From assembly GCA_963965975.1 (NCBI GenBank), contig OZ014418.1, forward strand, positions 2,926,775 to 2,990,774: a stretch of 64,000 bases of DNA, written 5' to 3'. The position numbers and the translations under genes are program-made. Below are positions 59,744 through 64,000 of this stretch, piece by piece. This DNA comes from Xestospongia bergquistia (taxonomy: Eukaryota; Porifera; Demospongiae; Haplosclerida; Petrosiidae). How positions within the stretch are numbered: the stretch's first letter is position 1; each line of letters starts with the position of its first letter. The notes under the pieces are model-generated. The model searched no databases. It was not told where the DNA came from and saw only the letters and a program-made list of their open reading frames with translations.

Positions 59744-61199
59744 CAGGTATGCATAATTATAGTAAAATGCACATATAAATCAATTCCTAATGATAAACAT
59801 GTCAATATAGTAATATTATTGTGATTAACCCTCACCATTTAATGTGTGGGCATTTCCTGATAAAGCATAAAAGCAACTTCAGATAATTAAACTTATATTT
59901 AAACCTTATCAACAGGTGTCATGACTAGTTTCTAGCAAGTTTTGCTACTTTTAAGATAAAATTTTGAAGTCAGGATAAAAGATGCTATACATGTTGTTTT
60001 TACTGATTACCTAGCAGTAACTGCCATACAAAACTTTTGAAAGAAAATTAAAAATTTTTTTGTACATGAGCAGTCAATTTGATAAGGCATAAAATATTTG
60101 TTACCTAACAGATATATACACACACAAACCAAGTACTATTACCATTGTCTCCTCAGAGAGCAGTGGGTATTAACAAGTGATTAATTTGTTCTCTGTTAGG
60201 CTTTCCCACCACATGGTTTATATTCTTAATATAATTATACAAACTAAAATATATGAATGTCCATTTGCTTCATATTGTTGTTCTACATGGACAAATAAAA
60301 GTGACAAATAAAAATAGCGTCTACTATATTATTTCTTATTATATTTTTAGCTCATTGACAAAAATCTCTTAGCAATAATAGTAGAAACACAATAGAATAA
60401 AAAAGTAAGAAACAAGAGGACAAGATCATGAATAATAATCATGCATGAATGGTACATAGTCATAGAATGGCCTTGTACCTAGGTGTTTGCATTAGAAAAG
60501 AATGCCTGGTACAACTACTGCATCTGCAAGCACATAATTCAAGAGATTTCTTGGAAAATAGTAATCCTCTGTTAACTATGATGTAAAAATTCCTTTTACC
60601 AAAATCTTCCACTATCTATGATGGTAACTTGTAGCTATTGCTTGCTGCTCTTTCTACAATCTAAAGCAGCTAGTAAAAATAAATCTATCTATTATAAAGA
60701 GCTTTTTGTCTGTTAAAGCTGTATATGACCACAATGATGTCTTTGTGTGGTAACTAAGTCCTCTCATTCATAATGGATCACAAGGTTGGTCTTGTTAGCA
60801 CTGAGAAGAACTGTTCTGTGTTGATAATAAGTCCTTTAGTTGCTCTAATGATGAATCAACAAGTAATTCACAAAGCCCAATGATTTTGAATCCCAATTGT
60901 ACTGAACAAGTGTAACACTCTTTAGCTTGCACTAAACCTCTGCACAAACAAACTTGACTGGTTAAAGCAAGACATAGCTTGTGATCTATTATGAATGGGA
61001 TGTCATCAATATAAACCCAGCCTATTGACTCATCATTTTCTTTAAACTTTTGTAATTATGATGCCAGTATATTTGAACAATTATGTGCATGCACAAGCAG
61101 TAGTTACCATATGTTCTTCACTTTTGTAAATGCCTAGGTATAAGGCTAAGTTGTACTATTACATCTCCTCTTCTGGGAGGTCAATACCCATAAGGATTT
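59744..61199. other. no gene seen
   Basis: AT-rich region without supported features. Confidence 0.4.
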
Positions 61200-62570
61200 T
61201 AAACCTAATATGTAGTCCAATTTAGATTATGTTATGCTGGCAGCCAAGATATTTTTCCACTTCTATTGACAGTATCTCTGGCATTACAATTAACTGAAAT
61301 AGGAACTTTATTAGTTTGAGTTTGAGTGGTCTCATCACTATAGTTGGATCTTCTAAAGGTACTTCATCAATAATAGAAGAATTCTGTTGAGGGTTGCTAA
61401 CTATATATCTTCGATTTCTCCTTATCATTGAACCAGTTTGTATCATGACATTACATGATCGATATGGCATTTTATAATGACTGTCCTATTAGTGTTACAA
61501 TCCGATATCCATACATTTTCTCCAGATCTCAGAGGTTCTTTCTCCTTCATTCTATAATGATTGTTTGCAATTTCTCTTTTTGCGTCTCTTTTAACTTCTC
61601 TTTTAAATTGATTTTTAAATTAATTTTTTCATAGTCTGGTATAGATGGTTTGAGTTGATCCAGGAATTGATGAATAGTAGTACATAACTTTCCCTTCATT
61701 AATAGTTCCAATGAGCCATATCTATTATGAATTGGAGTTTATCTATAGGATATTACAGCTAAATAAAGGTTGTTAGTAGCCACATTTTCAAATCCATACT
61801 CTTCTTAAAACTGTTGGAAAACCTAAGATGAATATTGTGGCCATTTTCAGATCTAAGTACTCAAGGTATACCATGGTAAGCAAAAAATAATTTTGAATGC
61901 TTAATAACCTCTTATGACATGATTCTTGAGAGTTTTGATATTTTAATATATTGTGAGAAATAGTCAATGAGTAATGCATACATTGATTTTTCCACTCAAA
62001 TAAATCACTTGCAACATGTAGCCATGGCAACAGTGGATGCTCAGATGGTATTAATATTTAATCTTTGAAAAATTTTAATCTTTGAGGGATCCCTCTAACA
62101 CTGCATTGATAATATTAACAAATTCAGTTGCTTCTTGGTGAAGAACAGTGTCCTACTGAGTCAATTCCTGCTATGGAGTTTGAGATAAGCATCCACAGTA
62201 ACTGATTCTTTTACCTGATATACGAAATGGTCAATTTGAGTCTTATTAGCTTCATTCTGAATGTTTAAGTTCTTGGAGGAAGTTCATCCAAGATTTTGTG
62301 GTTGTAAAGTGGATTAATAGGCTTGTGATCAGTCTCCATCTAAAAATTCATGCCGATTAAGTGCTTGCTAAATCATTGACATACCCACATAACTACTAGT
62401 CCCTCCTCAATCTGTGTGTACCATTCTGTATTGGTAAGTGATCTTGATACATAGGTGACAGGCCTGAAATCACCATCCAGTTCTCTCTGTCTCAGAATAG
62501 CACTTATCCTGTAAATCTGCTGATACAATAGTTGGTCAATTATGTTCATAGAGGGCTAAAACTGGTTTAG
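61200..62570 (-). mobile_element. Ty3/Gypsy RNase H-integrase fragment
   Basis: Minus-strand order is RNase H (RPVTYVSRSLTNTEWY, then METDHKPINPLYNHKILDELPPR, 62460-62270), integrase core start (VASDLFEWKN near 62000), GSLELLMKGKLCTTIHQF and the C-terminal PLRSGENVWISD, YNVM..GSMIRRNRRYI (61470-61300). Many stops and shifts. This lineage is different from the two longer Gypsy copies, as the LFEWKN and LDELPPR wording shows. Confidence 0.75.
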
Positions 62571-62599
62571 AGTTGAGACATTGTTTCAACTTTCAAAAT

Positions 62600-62627
62600 G
62601 ACCTTCACTGTTTCCTCTGTGAAGGTC
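62600..62627. repeat. 9-bp perfect inverted repeat at the junction of two Gypsy pieces
   Basis: GACCTTCAC (62600-62608) and GTGAAGGTC (62619-62627) with a 10-base loop, exactly between the minus-strand fragment and the plus-strand element. Confidence 0.7.
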
Positions 62628-64000
62628 TAACTTATTTTATTATGTGTTAATGATATTTACTCTGTCAAGATTTTGTTAATTAGTGTAATTATAACCTAAT
62701 TTGTGCTAATAACCAGCTCGTTGAGTTTTTCTTTTGTATATTTGACTGGGTTTTGGTTCATTTTGTTGCTACTATTGTTACTTGTCTTAGCATAGTCTTT
62801 TGTTGTTTCTTACCTTTTAAGAGTGTCTTATAATCTGTATCAGATATAGTTGACTTTGTTCCCTTTCTAAAAGAAAGTCTTTTGACTAAACTTACTCAGT
62901 CCATTATATTTGGTGTCAAGCAGTGGCATCGTCGATCATATAACTTGACCACATCGTAAGTGCATGTTATGAACGGGAAAGCATTATAGAAGGATGGCCA
63001 TGGAGCTAGAAGAGACTCTAAAGTTGGTAGCATATGCGAGATGCTGAAGTTTCTAATGGAAGAGAGACCGAAGCGGAACGAAGAGATTGCTATAGAACGA
63101 TGTTGTAGGGATGACAAGCTAGCAGAGGAACGTTGAAACCATGTTTAGTATGCTGGCGAAAATTAAAGAAGAATCCAGTAGGAAGCGGGACTCAGCTGCT
63201 ACAAGCAGTAGTTATTTTGAAAAACATGAAGAGACGAAGATGACGAGTCTAACCGAGAAGGATGATTTAGAGGCTTATCTCACAACTTTCGAACAAATGG
63301 TGGAAGGATATGAAATTGGAAAAGAGAAATGGGATTACAAATTAGCACCCCAATTAATAGGAAAGGCTCAGTAGGCATATGCAACCTGAAAAGCTAGGGG
63401 CTATGAGGAGCTTAAGTCAGTGGTGTAGAGGAAATACTATATCAACGAGGAGACATATTGTCAGAGATTCGGGACATCTAAAAGACAAGAAGGCAAGTCA
63501 TTTCACAAGTTAGCAATACATATAATGGATTTTTCAAAGAAGTGGATGAGGGATTGCAATACCATCGAGAATATATGTGAAGCAGTTGTTATAGAGCAAT
63601 TTATCAATACTCTGCCTGAGAATATACGCGTCTAGATTAAGGAGAGAAAACATACCACAATTTTAGAGGCTGGGCAGTTAGCGGATGACTATCTTCAAGC
63701 CTGAGTTACTAGCAGAGATACCATTGTCAAGCCTCATGCCAAGGGCCTATTGTCCAAGAATCCTGTACCTGCAAGCAGTAGTAAGCACTGTTTCAATTGT
63801 GATCGAATGGATCATTTAGAAAAGGACTGTTCAAAGAAACCAGTAAGATCTGATCCAGCAAGACAAGGTCAAGGTCCAGCAAATGTGTTCCCTGTCATTG
63901 AGAAACCTCAGATCATTTTGTAGTGGAATAGTTGAAGGCCAGCAGGTTGATGATATATTGTTGGATACACGATACTCCAGAACCCTTGTACAACTATGAT
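62628..64000 (+). mobile_element. Ty3/Gypsy element, 5' part, cut by window end
   Basis: Leader or LTR sequence (limits not seen) runs to a possible primer site TGGTGTCAAGCAGTGG at 62911, then gag and the start of protease. The second LTR would lie beyond the window. Confidence 0.65.
63141..63923 (+). pseudogene. gag: Gypsy gag with five in-frame stops
   Basis: One frame without any indel runs 261 codons from ATG 63141. It has a coiled start, LTEKDDLEAYLTTFEQMVEGYEI, WDYKLAPQLIGKA, FINTLPENIRV, then one intact CCHC knuckle (CX2CX4HX4C, 63789-63830). It is a capsid of the SCAN-related type by pattern. The frame is cut by TAG 63372, TGA 63387, TAG 63426, TAG 63633 and TGA 63702, and ends with TAG 63921. 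The protease follows in another frame, with DTR where DTG is required. All five stops can come from C-to-T or G-to-A changes. Confidence 0.75.

Noticed and set aside
62896-63117. 73-codon minus-strand frame
   Set aside because: Lies opposite the leader of the plus-strand Gypsy gag and has no family features.
1-64000. tRNA or rRNA genes
   Set aside because: No cloverleaf with the conserved A- and B-box words or rRNA core sequence was noticed; a covariance scan was not possible.

Overview
The window is AT-rich animal nuclear DNA. It has spliced genes with introns of about 45-90 bases, bounded by GT and AG. These encode single-pass receptors with Ig, SRCR and fibronectin-like domains, and there are also PARP14-like and CUE-HECT genes. 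Around them lie many retroelements: Ty3/Gypsy, Penelope-like (PLE), a LINE, and pogo/Tigger. Very short introns plus this receptor and transposon mix suggest a demosponge (Amphimedon-like). That is an inference from style, not a database match.

Layout. At 0-6 kb the 5' tip of a Penelope element is followed by an unstructured stretch and then a young Ty3/Gypsy element (1611-6045, minus strand). It has 99.2% identical LTRs and a GGCCC target duplication. At 6.5-7.7 kb is a broken PARP catalytic gene. At 10.2-14.4 kb are a LINE fragment, an eight-unit satellite and an intronless, decayed integrase-like gene. At 15.6-18.8 kb is an older, internally deleted Gypsy element, and at 19.7-20.5 kb a pogo/Tigger remnant. 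At 21.5-23.3 kb are a fold-back MITE, a gag scrap and a PLE scrap. At 24.97-26.01 kb is an intact five-exon Ig receptor (minus).

At 26.4-35.9 kb an integrase-like gene (plus) and a six-exon CUE-HECT ubiquitin-ligase gene (minus) meet tail to tail. A Penelope element with inverted terminal repeats and a 14-bp target duplication sits in the last HECT intron. A second, more decayed copy of the same tail-to-tail pair lies at 47.2-49.1 kb, joined to a truncated Gypsy element. At 38.7-43.3 kb (plus) are the 3' parts of two receptor genes whose cytoplasmic exons carry tyrosine motifs. At 51.9-53.3 kb is a decayed zinc-finger-like, transposon-type gene next to a MITE. At 54.2-57.4 kb (minus) is an intact 12-exon Ig-SRCR receptor. 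It is head to head with a decayed helical-repeat-like gene (57.4-59.7 kb, plus). The window ends in two opposed Gypsy fragments.

The main candidate for an undescribed system is the recurrent convergent pair of a D,D35E integrase-like gene and a CUE-HECT E3 ligase gene. It may be a mobile cassette carrying its own ubiquitin ligase. The second theme is a family of Ig/SRCR/FN3 receptors with tyrosine-rich tails, some built as roughly one tyrosine motif per exon. Many other genes carry isolated stops or single-base frameshifts, often in homopolymers. Both real decay and assembly error must be considered for these, but the two receptor models on the minus strand are clean through every exon.
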